Positions 14,322 to 23,100 of a stretch of DNA of 25,296 nucleotides are shown here, piece after piece (positions within the stretch are counted from its first letter, which is position 1; every line of letters begins with the position of its first letter). Under the pieces are notes generated by a model. It saw only the letters and a list, made by a program, of their open reading frames with translations, ran no database searches and had not been told where the DNA came from. Source of the DNA: Bacilli bacterium (GTDB lineage Bacteria; Bacillota_I; Bacilli_A; RF39; UBA660). A program made the position numbers and the translations under genes. The stretch lies in assembly GCA_900772445.1 (NCBI GenBank), contig CAAHEL010000065.1, positions 1-25,296 on the forward strand. Reading direction: 5' to 3'.

Positions 14322-14693
14322 ATGAATTTGGATAATATTAATGTAATTACTTTGGCATACTTGGGAGATGCTGTTTATGAATTATATATTAGGGAAAAGT
14401 TAATTAATGAGGGAATGATTAAGGTTGATGATTTACAAAAAGAAGCGATTAATTATGTTTCGGCGAAATCACAAGTTAGAATATTAGATGAATTAATTAG
14501 TGATAATAGGTTATTTGAAGATGAAATAGATGTTGTTAAAAGGGGAAGAAATTATAAAAGAAATATTCATCCAAAGAATACTGATATTGTTACTTATAAG
14601 AAATCGACTGGTTTTGAGGCACTTATTGGTTATTTATATTTAAAGGATAAGAAGAGGCTTAATGATATATTAGAATTTATTGAGGTGAAATAA
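14322..14693 (+). CDS. mrnC: Mini-ribonuclease III
   Basis: A 123-residue RNase III-type catalytic domain without the double-stranded-RNA-binding domain. It matures the ends of 23S rRNA. LAYLGDAVYELYIRE (about 11-25) is the signature, with D16 a metal ligand. 'KRGRNYKRN' and 'KKSTGFEALIGYLYL' give the remaining conserved segments, with the second acidic site in GFEALIG. Length is usual for MrnC. The stop overlaps the rlmB start by one base, as in the conserved cysS-mrnC-rlmB cluster; cysS is not upstream here. Confidence 0.95.
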   Translation: MNLDNINVITLAYLGDAVYELYIREKLINEGMIKVDDLQKEAINYVSAKSQVRILDELISDNRLFEDEIDVVKRGRNYKRNIHPKNTDIVTYKKSTGFEALIGYLYLKDKKRLNDILEFIEVK

Positions 14694-15400
14694 TGTATAT
14701 ATATGGAAAGAATGTTTTGAAAGAGAAACTTAATAGTAATGAAAAGATTAATAAGGTTTTTTTATCTGAAAAATTTAAGGATTATGAAATAATTAAGCTA
14801 TTAAAGGAAAAGAAAGTAAAGGTTAATTATGTTCCTGTTTCTTTTTTGGATAGAAAGGTGGATGGTCTTCATCAAGGAGTGGTTATGGAAGTTGATGAGG
14901 AAAAGACATATTCTTTAGATGAGGTTATTTCTAATATAGATAAGGAATATCCTTTGCTTGTTATGTTAGACCATTTGGAAGATCCTCATAATTTTGGGGC
15001 AATTATTAGAACTTGTGAAGCATTAGGAGTAGATGGAATTATTATTCCTAATGATAGGAGTGTATCTATTAATTCAACGGTTGTTAAGACTTCGGCAGGT
15101 GCAATATCTCATATGAAAATTATTAGGGTTGCTAATTTAACTGCTTCGATTAATAAATTAAAGGGTAATGGATACTGGATTATTGGTACTGATATGGAAG
15201 GTGAAGATTATACTAAAATTGATTATAAAATGCCTATTTGTTTAGTTATTGGTAATGAGGGACGAGGTATTTCTAAGATAGTTAATGATAATTGTGATTA
15301 TATTGCTACGATACCTATGGTTGGTAAGGTTAATAGTTTGAATGCTTCGGTTAGTTGTGCTATTATTTTATCTAGAATTGTTAGTTCTAGAGGTATTTAA
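14693..15400 (+). CDS. rlmB: 23S rRNA (guanosine-2251-2'-O)-methyltransferase, RlmB/TrmH family
   Basis: A 235-residue SPOUT methyltransferase. The N-terminal L30e-like substrate-binding domain starts MYIYGKNVLKEKL. The knotted catalytic domain has DPHNFGAIIRT (from D97), IGNEGRGIS (from about G187) and NSLNASVS (from N214), the three SpoU motifs. It 2'-O-methylates a guanosine of 23S rRNA. It is coupled to both neighbours by 1-bp overlaps. B. subtilis YacO is the positional homologue. Confidence 0.93.
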   Translation: MYIYGKNVLKEKLNSNEKINKVFLSEKFKDYEIIKLLKEKKVKVNYVPVSFLDRKVDGLHQGVVMEVDEEKTYSLDEVISNIDKEYPLLVMLDHLEDPHNFGAIIRTCEALGVDGIIIPNDRSVSINSTVVKTSAGAISHMKIIRVANLTASINKLKGNGYWIIGTDMEGEDYTKIDYKMPICLVIGNEGRGISKIVNDNCDYIATIPMVGKVNSLNASVSCAIILSRIVSSRGI

Positions 15401-15990
15401 TGGAATATAATGATTTTGAACTTGTATCTTTAGCACAGGAAAATAATGAGGAAGCAATAGAGATTTTATATAAGAAGTATAATGATTTAATACAAAGAAA
15501 GGCAAAGAGGGTGCTTAGGATTTTAAAAGGAAGTGGTATTGAACTATCTGATATTATTCAGGAAGCATTAATTGGTTTTGATGAGGCAATTAGGAAATTT
15601 AATCAGAATGATGATACGATATTTTCTACTTTTGCTATTATATGTATTGATGGGAGAATAAAAACTTTTATTTTGAAACAGAATAGGGGTAAATATAGAT
15701 TTTTAAATGAAGCAGTTAATTTTGAGAATAGAGATAATGAATGTAATTTATTAGATTTACTTAGTGATAATGTTACTCCGGAATCTTTGTTATTTAATGA
15801 TGTTAGTGAAAGTGAGATTTATATCAAGATTAAAAATGGGTTAACTGGTTTTGAAGATGTTGTTTTTGAACTTAAGATACAGGGATATGAATATAAGGAA
15901 ATTGCAAATATCTTAGATATTGATAGTAAGGATATTTATAATGCAATTAATAGAATAAGAATTAAAACTAAAAAAATATTGGGTATGTAA
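15400..15990 (+). CDS. sigH: SigH-like RNA polymerase sigma factor
   Basis: A 196-residue sigma-70 family protein. Region 2 is visible in 'DIIQEALIGFDEAIRKF' and 'FSTFAIICIDGRIKTFI'. Region 4 with a helix-turn-helix is in 'YEYKEIANILDIDSKDIYNAINRIRIKTKKIL'. It follows mrnC-rlmB, exactly where B. subtilis has sigH (with yacP in between there), so it is probably the SigH orthologue that starts sporulation and stationary-phase transcription. The sequence is divergent and region 2.4 is not typical, so the symbol rests partly on position. AGAGGT is the ribosome binding site and the start overlaps the rlmB stop (TAATG). Confidence 0.78.
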   Translation: MEYNDFELVSLAQENNEEAIEILYKKYNDLIQRKAKRVLRILKGSGIELSDIIQEALIGFDEAIRKFNQNDDTIFSTFAIICIDGRIKTFILKQNRGKYRFLNEAVNFENRDNECNLLDLLSDNVTPESLLFNDVSESEIYIKIKNGLTGFEDVVFELKIQGYEYKEIANILDIDSKDIYNAINRIRIKTKKILGM

Positions 15991-16019
15991 TATTTACCAG
16001 TAGTTTTTTTGGTTTGTTA

Positions 16020-16028
16020 TGTTATAAT
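16020..16028 (+). promoter_or_regulatory. Extended -10 promoter of uvrA
   Basis: TGTTATAAT at 16020-16028 with no recognisable -35. GAAGTGATTTT precedes the ATG at 16053. I see no LexA-type operator next to it. Confidence 0.6.
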
Positions 16029-16052
16029 ACTTAACTTGAAAGAAGTGATTTT

Positions 16053-18863
16053 ATGGATAAAATTGTAATAAAAAATGCTAGAGTTAATAATTTAAAAAAT
16101 GTTAGTATTGAGATACCTAAAAATAAATTAGTAGTTATGACAGGGGTATCTGGTTCTGGAAAGAGTAGTTTAGCGTTTGATACGATATATGCGGAAGGAC
16201 AAAGAAGATATGTTGAGAGTTTGTCTTCTTATGCTAGACAATTTTTAGGTAATACCGAAAAACCTGATGTGGATTCAATTGAGGGTTTATCTCCATCGAT
16301 TAGTATAGACCAAAAGACAACAAATAAAAATCCTAGAAGTACGGTTGGTACTGTTACGGAAATATATGATTATTTGAGACTTTTGTTTGCTAGGGTAGGT
16401 GTTCCTTATTGTCCTATTCATAATATTCCAATTAGTTCTCAAAGTATTGAAGAAATGACTAATAAGATTTTGGAACTTCCTGAATCTACGAAGATTATGG
16501 TTATGTCTCCGGTAATTAAGGGAGAAAAGGGAACTCATAAGGATACTTTTGAAAAATTAAGAAAAGAAGGTTATGTTAGGGTTAAGGTTGATGATGAGGT
16601 TAAGGATTTAACTGATGAACTTGAACTAGAAAAAAATAAGAAACATAATATTTCTGTTGTTGTTGATAGATTAGTTATTAAGAGTGATATTAGGTCAAGG
16701 TTATTTTCTTCACTAGAGACTGCGACTAATTTAAGTGGTGGTAAAGTAATAATTGATGTTATTGGTGGAGAAGAAATGTTACTTAGTGAGAAGTTTGCTT
16801 GTCCTTATTGTGATTATTCTTTGGAAGAGTTGGAACCTAGAATATTTTCTTTTAATGCTCCATATGGTGCTTGTCCTGATTGTAAGGGTCTTGGTATTAA
16901 GTATAAGATAGATGTTGATTTAGTTATTCCAAATAAAAATTTATCTATTAATGAAGGGGCAATTGCGTCGATTAATGTTGATGAATCTAATAATATTACT
17001 ATGACACAATTAAATACTGTTAGTAAGAAATATGATATTGATTTAGATATGCCTGTTAAGAATTTGCCTAAAGATAAGTTAGATATTATTTTATATGGGT
17101 CTAGTGAAGCAATGGAATTTAATTATGTTAGTAAGAATGGTAATACTAGAAATACTACTGATTATTATGAAGGAATAATTAATAATTTAGAAAGAAGATA
17201 TATTGAAACAAAAAGTTCTTGGATTAGAGAATGGATAGAAAGATATATGAATGAAGTAGAATGTCCTACTTGTCACGGTGCTAGATTACAAGATAGTGTT
17301 TTATCTGTTTTAGTTGGTAAAAAGAATATTTATGAAGTTACTAATTTATCTATTGTTGAATTAAAGAAATTTATTAATAATATTAAATTATCAAAGGAAC
17401 AAGAAGAGATATCTGGGACAATAGTTAAGGAAATTAATTCTAGATTAGACTTTTTAATTAATGTTGGACTTGATTATTTGACTTTAAGTAGGTCTGCGGG
17501 TACTTTATCTGGTGGGGAATCTCAAAGAATTAGACTTGCTACTCAAATTGGTTCAAGGTTAACTGGGGTATTATATGTTTTAGATGAACCTTCGATAGGT
17601 CTTCATCAAAGAGATAATGAAAAGTTAATTAAGTCTTTACTTGAAATGAGAGATTTGGGTAATTCTTTAATTGTTGTAGAACACGATATTGATACAATGC
17701 TTGCTGCTGATTATTTAATTGATGTTGGTCCATATGCTGGGGATAATGGGGGAAGAATTGTTGCTAAAGGTACTCCACAAGAAGTAATGGCAAATAAGAA
17801 TAGTTTAACTGGTAAGTATTTGACTGGTGAATTAAAAATTGAAGTTCCTAAAACAAGAAGAAAGGGTAATAAAAAGTTTCTTGAAATAAAGGGAGCAAAG
17901 GAAAATAATTTAAAGAATATTAATGTTAAGATACCTTTGGGGACATTTACTTGTGTAACTGGTGTATCTGGTTCTGGAAAGAGTAGTTTAGTTAATGAAA
18001 TTTTATACAAAGCAGTTGCAGTTAATGTATATGGTTCAAAATTAAAACCTGGTAAATATAAAGAAATTAAAGGTCTTGATAATATTGATAAGGTAGTTCA
18101 AATAACTCAAGCACCAATAGGTAGAACTCCAAGAAGTAATCCTGCGACATATGTTGGTTTATTTGATGATATTAGAGATGTTTTTGCTAATACTAAAGAA
18201 GCAAAGATTAGAGGATATGATAAGGGTAGATTTAGTTTTAATGTTAAAGGTGGAAGATGTGAAGCGTGTTGGGGGGATGGCGTTAAAAAGATAGAAATGC
18301 ACTTTTTACCTGATGTTTATGTTCCTTGTGAAGTTTGTAATGGTACTAGATATAATAGTGATACTTTGGAAATTAAATATAAAGAAAAGAATATTTATGA
18401 AGTATTAGAAATGCGTGTTGATGAAGCAATGTCATTTTTTGAAAATCATCCAAAGGTTATGAATAAATTACAAATACTTCACGATGTTGGTCTTGGCTAT
18501 GTTAAACTAGGTCAAATTGCTCCGACATTATCTGGTGGTGAAGCAGCAAGAGTTAAACTCGCTAAAGAATTACAAAAGAAACCTACTGGTAAATCTTTAT
18601 TTATACTAGATGAACCTACAACGGGATTACATTCAGACGATATTAAAAAACTATTAGTTATATTAGAAAGAATTGTTGATAATGGTGATACTGTTTTGGT
18701 TATAGAACATAATTTAGATGTTATTAAAGTAGCGGATTATATTATTGATTTAGGTCCTGAAGGTGGTAATTTAGGTGGCAATATAGTTTGTACTGGTACT
18801 CCGGAAGAAGTTGCTAGGGTAAAAGAAAGCTATACTGGGGCATTTTTAAAAAAGGTATTATAG
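16053..18863 (+). CDS. uvrA: Excinuclease ABC subunit A
   Basis: A 936-residue damage-recognition ATPase of nucleotide excision repair; a dimer loads UvrB on lesions. Two ABC ATPase halves are complete. The Walker A motifs are GVSGSGKS at 31-38 and from about 637, with signatures LSGGESQRIRLA and LSGGEAARVKLA and Walker B motifs VLDEPSIGLH and ILDEPTTGLH. Zinc modules are visible at C250/C253 onward and at C736, C739, C759 and C762. The first pair of the last module reads CEACWGDG, where most family members have CEACKGDG. Length is normal. uvrB, often the upstream neighbour, is not in this window. Confidence 0.98.
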   Translation: MDKIVIKNARVNNLKNVSIEIPKNKLVVMTGVSGSGKSSLAFDTIYAEGQRRYVESLSSYARQFLGNTEKPDVDSIEGLSPSISIDQKTTNKNPRSTVGTVTEIYDYLRLLFARVGVPYCPIHNIPISSQSIEEMTNKILELPESTKIMVMSPVIKGEKGTHKDTFEKLRKEGYVRVKVDDEVKDLTDELELEKNKKHNISVVVDRLVIKSDIRSRLFSSLETATNLSGGKVIIDVIGGEEMLLSEKFACPYCDYSLEELEPRIFSFNAPYGACPDCKGLGIKYKIDVDLVIPNKNLSINEGAIASINVDESNNITMTQLNTVSKKYDIDLDMPVKNLPKDKLDIILYGSSEAMEFNYVSKNGNTRNTTDYYEGIINNLERRYIETKSSWIREWIERYMNEVECPTCHGARLQDSVLSVLVGKKNIYEVTNLSIVELKKFINNIKLSKEQEEISGTIVKEINSRLDFLINVGLDYLTLSRSAGTLSGGESQRIRLATQIGSRLTGVLYVLDEPSIGLHQRDNEKLIKSLLEMRDLGNSLIVVEHDIDTMLAADYLIDVGPYAGDNGGRIVAKGTPQEVMANKNSLTGKYLTGELKIEVPKTRRKGNKKFLEIKGAKENNLKNINVKIPLGTFTCVTGVSGSGKSSLVNEILYKAVAVNVYGSKLKPGKYKEIKGLDNIDKVVQITQAPIGRTPRSNPATYVGLFDDIRDVFANTKEAKIRGYDKGRFSFNVKGGRCEACWGDGVKKIEMHFLPDVYVPCEVCNGTRYNSDTLEIKYKEKNIYEVLEMRVDEAMSFFENHPKVMNKLQILHDVGLGYVKLGQIAPTLSGGEAARVKLAKELQKKPTGKSLFILDEPTTGLHSDDIKKLLVILERIVDNGDTVLVIEHNLDVIKVADYIIDLGPEGGNLGGNIVCTGTPEEVARVKESYTGAFLKKVL

Positions 18864-18883
18864 TGTAAAAAATGGTAAAATAG

Positions 18884-18915
18884 TTGACTTTTAATGAATT
18901 TTATTGTAATATAAT
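18884..18915 (+). promoter_or_regulatory. Promoter of the pilin-like gene
   Basis: TTGACT (18884-18889) is followed by overlapping -10 candidates: TAATAT (18907-18912, 17 bp spacer) and TATAAT (18910-18915, 20 bp spacer). A strong AAGGAGGAATT ribosome binding site follows. Confidence 0.65.
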
Positions 18916-18940
18916 GTTAAGTGTGAAGGAGGAATTATAA

Positions 18941-19300
18941 ATGTTAAATTTTTTAAGTGCTTGTACTGATTTAGCACCAATTGTTAGATTAATTAAATTT
19001 GGAGTATTACCAGTTATTTATGTTGCTATTGGTATTATAGTATTAATTCTTGTTATTATTGATATTGCTAAAGCAATAATTGCAGGAGATGAAAAGGAAG
19101 TTAAAGCAGCACAAAAATCTGCGATTAGAAGAGTTATCTATGGTGTAGTAATATTCTTTGTTGTTGTTTTAGTTAATTTAGTATTTAACTTATTAAGTAG
19201 TTCAGGTGCAACAAAAGATCCTGATGTTGAAAATCCTACTTGGTATCAATGTTGGTCTTGTATTACAAAAGATTCAACTAGTAATTGTCCTGGTGAATAA
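18941..19300 (+). CDS. Small two-helix membrane protein, pilin-like (TrbC/VirB2-type layout)
   Basis: A 119-residue protein with membrane helices at about 18-42 and 65-85, joined by a charged loop IAGDEKEVKAAQKSAIRR. A 35-residue outside or lumenal tail carries C104, C107 and C116 (WYQCWSC...NCPG); another cysteine is C8. Two helices separated by a short polar loop with a basic end are the layout of VirB2/TrbC-type pilins and of the pilin-like conjugal transfer proteins annotated in Mollicutes. No other conjugation gene is nearby, and the monocistronic unit sits between uvrA and yunB. No cleavable signal peptide is evident. It is probably well expressed, judging by the ribosome binding site, promoter and terminator. 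The function is unknown. Confidence 0.75.
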   Translation: MLNFLSACTDLAPIVRLIKFGVLPVIYVAIGIIVLILVIIDIAKAIIAGDEKEVKAAQKSAIRRVIYGVVIFFVVVLVNLVFNLLSSSGATKDPDVENPTWYQCWSCITKDSTSNCPGE

Positions 19301-19314
19301 TTTATATTACAATT

Positions 19315-19341
19315 AAACAGATATTATATCTGTTTTTTTTT
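19315..19341 (+). terminator. Terminator of the pilin-like gene
   Basis: AAACAGATA (19315-19323), loop TTA, TATCTGTTT (19327-19335), then six T. A perfect stem with a strong T run. Confidence 0.9.
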
Positions 19342-19349
19342 CATATAAT
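19321..19349 (+). promoter_or_regulatory. Candidate SigE-type promoter of yunB
   Basis: CATATAAT (19342-19349) fits the SigE -10 (CATAnnnT). ATATTAT (19321-19327) lies 14 bp upstream, inside the preceding terminator. Transcription would start at or within two bases of the yunB ATG. Confidence 0.4.
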
Positions 19350-19354
19350 TTATT

Positions 19355-20092
19355 ATGAAACTATGTATTAGAAAAAAGAAAAAGAAAAGATATGTGTTAA
19401 GAATAATTGCTATTTTAATTATTGGGGTATTTTGTTCTTTTAAGTTAATTAATTTTTGTTCTAAAAGGGTAAGTCCGATGTATTTTGAAAATGCTATTTC
19501 AGAAGTTAAGAATTTAATTACAATAGTTATTAATAATTCAATTAATCAGAGTGTTATTGATGAGATTAATGATAGTGAATTGTTTGATGTTGTTAAAAAT
19601 AATAATAATGAAATAGTGCTTATTGATTATAATTCTAAGTATGCAAATAGTTATCTTGCTTTGGTTGTTAAGAGTATTCAAGATAATTTATCATTGATAG
19701 AAAATGGAAGGGTTAGTGAGTTATCTTTTTCTTCAGCAATTTTAGATATATATGATGGTAAGTTATTGAAAAGGGGAATTCTTTTTGAGATACCTTTTGG
19801 TTCTTTTTCTAATTCTAATTTAATATCTAATATTGGTCCAAAGATACCTGTTAGGTTTAATTTGATTAAGGATACTTCGGGTAGGATAGATACTGATATT
19901 CAGGAATATGGTATTAATAATGCTTTTGTTAGGGTTAATGTTATTGTTAATGTAAATGTTAATGTTACTTTACTTAATTTAAATAAGACTGTTTCTGTTA
20001 GTAGTAGTGTTCCTATTTCTATGAAGATTATTCAAGGGACTATTCCTAATTTTTATACTGGGGGATTAAGTAATACTTTTTACCAAAAATAA
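19355..20092 (+). CDS. yunB: Sporulation protein YunB
   Basis: A 245-residue protein with a basic start (KLCIRKKKKKR), one membrane helix at about 14-31 and an exported domain. The 'NLITIVINNSINQSVIDEI', 'GILFEIPFGSFSNS', 'SNIGPKIPVRFN', 'TDIQEYGINNAFVRV' and 'SVPISMKIIQGTIPNFY' segments match YunB, a mother-cell protein needed for normal spore formation and controlled by SigE in B. subtilis. Length is close to that of Bacillus. No Shine-Dalgarno sequence precedes the ATG; the bases just upstream are the terminator T run and the candidate -10. The next in-frame start candidate (GTG at 19394) also lacks a clear site and would cut the basic part. The gene is single, with its own terminator. Confidence 0.9.
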   Translation: MKLCIRKKKKKRYVLRIIAILIIGVFCSFKLINFCSKRVSPMYFENAISEVKNLITIVINNSINQSVIDEINDSELFDVVKNNNNEIVLIDYNSKYANSYLALVVKSIQDNLSLIENGRVSELSFSSAILDIYDGKLLKRGILFEIPFGSFSNSNLISNIGPKIPVRFNLIKDTSGRIDTDIQEYGINNAFVRVNVIVNVNVNVTLLNLNKTVSVSSSVPISMKIIQGTIPNFYTGGLSNTFYQK

Positions 20093-20094
20093 GT

Positions 20095-20123
20095 AAAAAT
20101 GGTTTAAAAAACTATTTTTTTTT
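20095..20123 (+). terminator. Terminator of yunB
   Basis: AAAAATGGTTT (20095-20105) pairs with AAACTATTTTT (20109-20119) with one G-T pair, followed by more T. It overlaps the -35 region of the polC promoter. Confidence 0.75.
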
Positions 20124-20131
20124 AGTATAAT
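20103..20131 (+). promoter_or_regulatory. Probable promoter of polC
   Basis: TTTAAA (20103-20108), 17 bp spacer, TATAAT (20126-20131). The -35 is weak and lies in the terminator hairpin. Confidence 0.5.
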
Positions 20132-20158
20132 AAAGTTATGCTTTAAAGGGTGGTAATA

Positions 20159-23100
20159 ATGCAAGATAAATTAAATAGAATTCTTAAACAAATATCTTTA
20201 GATGAAGATAGTTATAAATATTTTTCTGATGGTGTTTTGGAAAAGGTTTTAATACACGATAATATTAAATTATGGGAAGTTGTTATATGTTTAGATAGTA
20301 ATTTACCATTAGAGGTTTATTTGGAATTAGATAATAAATTAAGAAATACTTTTAATAAGATAGAGGTTATTAAATGTAGAATTAAGGTTAATAGTAAGAA
20401 TTATGATTTGTTAGATGTTTATTATAATTATTTAATCGATATTTTTGCTAAGAATAATGTTAGATATAATATTTTTAAAGATAGAGATATTAGTATTTCT
20501 GATGGCGTTTTTAATATTGAGATTTATAATGTTGCAGAAAAAAATAATTTAGAACAAGTTAAGAAATATTTTTTAGAAAGACTTAATTTGTTTGGTTATG
20601 AAGTTAATGATATTAATTATTTATTAAAGGAAGAATCTGAAAATGATTTAATTTCTAGAATAGAAAAAGATAAGGAAGTAAATGTTAGTTATAATTTTGA
20701 TAAGAAGAAGGAAGAAATTCCTGTAGTTAAGAAAGATAATTATTATAAACCTAAGAAGTCTACGGATATAACTAATGTTAAAGATATTATATATGAAGTT
20801 GATAATATTAATATTGAGGTACAGGTATTTGGTATTGATATTTTTGAATCAAAGAGTGGTTATAAAATTATTACTTTGAAAGTTACTGATGGTACTGATA
20901 GTATGTATTCAAAGTTATTTACTAAAGATGAGGAAGAGTTTGCTAAAATTAAAGAATTGTTAAAGAGTGGTAATTGGTATCAAATTTATGGTAGAGTTCA
21001 AATGGATAAGTTTGCTAATGAATTGGTATTTATGACTAGATATAAAGATATTACTTTACTTGAAGACAAGGTATCTAATGTAAGAATGGATAATGCTAGT
21101 GAAAAGAGAATTGAACTTCACGCTCATACAATGATGAGTCAAATGGACGGAGTAATTGATGAAATTAAGTTAGTTAAACAAGCAATTAAATGGGGACATA
21201 GGGCAATTGCTATTACCGATCACGATGGTTGTCAAGCATTTCCTCACGTATTTAATGAAGTTACTGGTTATAATAAAAAGTTATTAGCACCTTATAAGGA
21301 TAAGATTAAGGGATTAGAGGAAGAAGTTAAAAATAGTGATTCTGAAGAAGATATTAATAGATTAAAAAGTGATATTGAAAAAGTTAAGGAAGATATGAAA
21401 AATGCACCAAAGTTTAAGGTTTTATATGGTACTGAACTAGAGTTATCTTGTGAAGACTTGGACTTGGTAATTAATCCTAATGATAATTTATTACTTGGTG
21501 CAACATATGTAGTATTCGATACTGAAACTACTGGTTTTAATGCTGGTTTATCAGACCAAATGATAGAAATTGGTGGGGTTAAAATAAGAGATGGTATTGT
21601 TATTGATAGTTTTGATAGGTTAATTAATCCTGGAAGACATATTGATGCAGAAATTACAAAACTTACTGGTATTACTGATGCAATGGTTAGTGAAGCTGAT
21701 TCTGAAGAAGTTGTTACTAAAGATTTTAAGGAATGGATAGGGGATTTACCACTTGTAGCACATAATGCTAAGTTCGATATTTCAATGATTTCGATGGCAT
21801 ATCATAAATATAATCTTGGAGAATTTAGCAATACTGTTTTAGATACAATGGTCATTTCTCAAGTAATTAATAAGGATTTAAAGAGACATAGTTTAACAGC
21901 ACTTACTAAAAATTATGGTATTGATTTTGAAGAAAATGATGATGATACAGTTACTGAAAAACACCATCATAGGGCAGATTATGATGCTGAATTTACTGGT
22001 TATATGTTTAATAAGATGTTAGAGCAAATAGATAAAATGGGAATTAAGACTTTAAATGAACTTGCTAAAATACCGACTTTTGAAGAGGTTAATAGGTTAA
22101 ATAGGGAATGTCATATTAATATTATTGCTAAAAATAGAAATGGTTTAAAGAATATGTTTAAACTTATTAGTTATGCTGGTACAAAGTATTTGGTTAAATC
22201 AGCAAGAATTCCTAAAAGTGTTGTTTCTGAATATAGGGAAGATGTGCTTTTAGGTAGTGGTTGTTATAATGGCGAGGTATTTAAAACAGCACTTACTAAA
22301 ACTAGTGAAGAATTAATTAAGGTAATGGAATTTTATGATTATATTGAGGTTCAACCTCCGACAAATTATAGTCATTTGGTGGCAAGACACGATATTAATA
22401 GTATGGATGAGGTAAAACTTGCTCTTACTAAAATTATTGAGTGTGCTAGAAAATGTGGTAAGTTAATTGTTGCTAGTAGTGACGCTCATACTTTAAATAA
22501 GGAAGATAAGATTTATAGAGAAATTATTGTTAATCAAAATGTTCCTGGTAAGGGTAGACATCCTTTGGCAAGATATTTGAATACTCCTAGTTATAATACT
22601 ATTCCAGACCAATACTTTAGAACTACTGATGAAATGCTTGAGGAATTTTCGTTTTTAGATAGTGAGTTATGTTACGAAATAGTTATTGATAATCCTAGAA
22701 AAATTGCTGATATGGTCGAAGAATATGAGGTTATTATTGATACTGGTGGTATTCCTTTTTCTCCTAGAATTGATAAGTCTGTTGAGACGGTTACGGATTT
22801 AGTTTATACTAAAGCAGAGTCTTGGTATGGTAGTCCTCTTCCTTATAATATTGAAGAAAGAATTGCTAAAGAATTATATGGAGATGCAGTTTATAAGTGT
22901 ACTAAAGAAAATTTATTGGAAAAACAACCTGAACTTAGTGATTCTGAATTAGAGAAATTGGTTTTTGAAGGGGTACATAATACAATATTAAAGGGTTTTG
23001 ATGCAGTAAAAGATTTAATTAGAAATAGGTTGGTTAAGAAAAATCCAGAGTTAACAGGTGACGCGTTAGAGAAACAAGTTAAAAAGGAACTTGGTGGAAT

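Noticed and set aside
15994..16013. ACCA...TGGT-like hairpin after the sigH-like gene as a terminator
   Set aside because: The stem is only four base pairs and the T run lies in the loop, not after the stem.
19927..19980. Short VNV-type repeat in YunB as a coding tandem repeat
   Set aside because: YunB homologues have an alternating Val-rich beta strand at this place, so it is a family feature and not an expansion.
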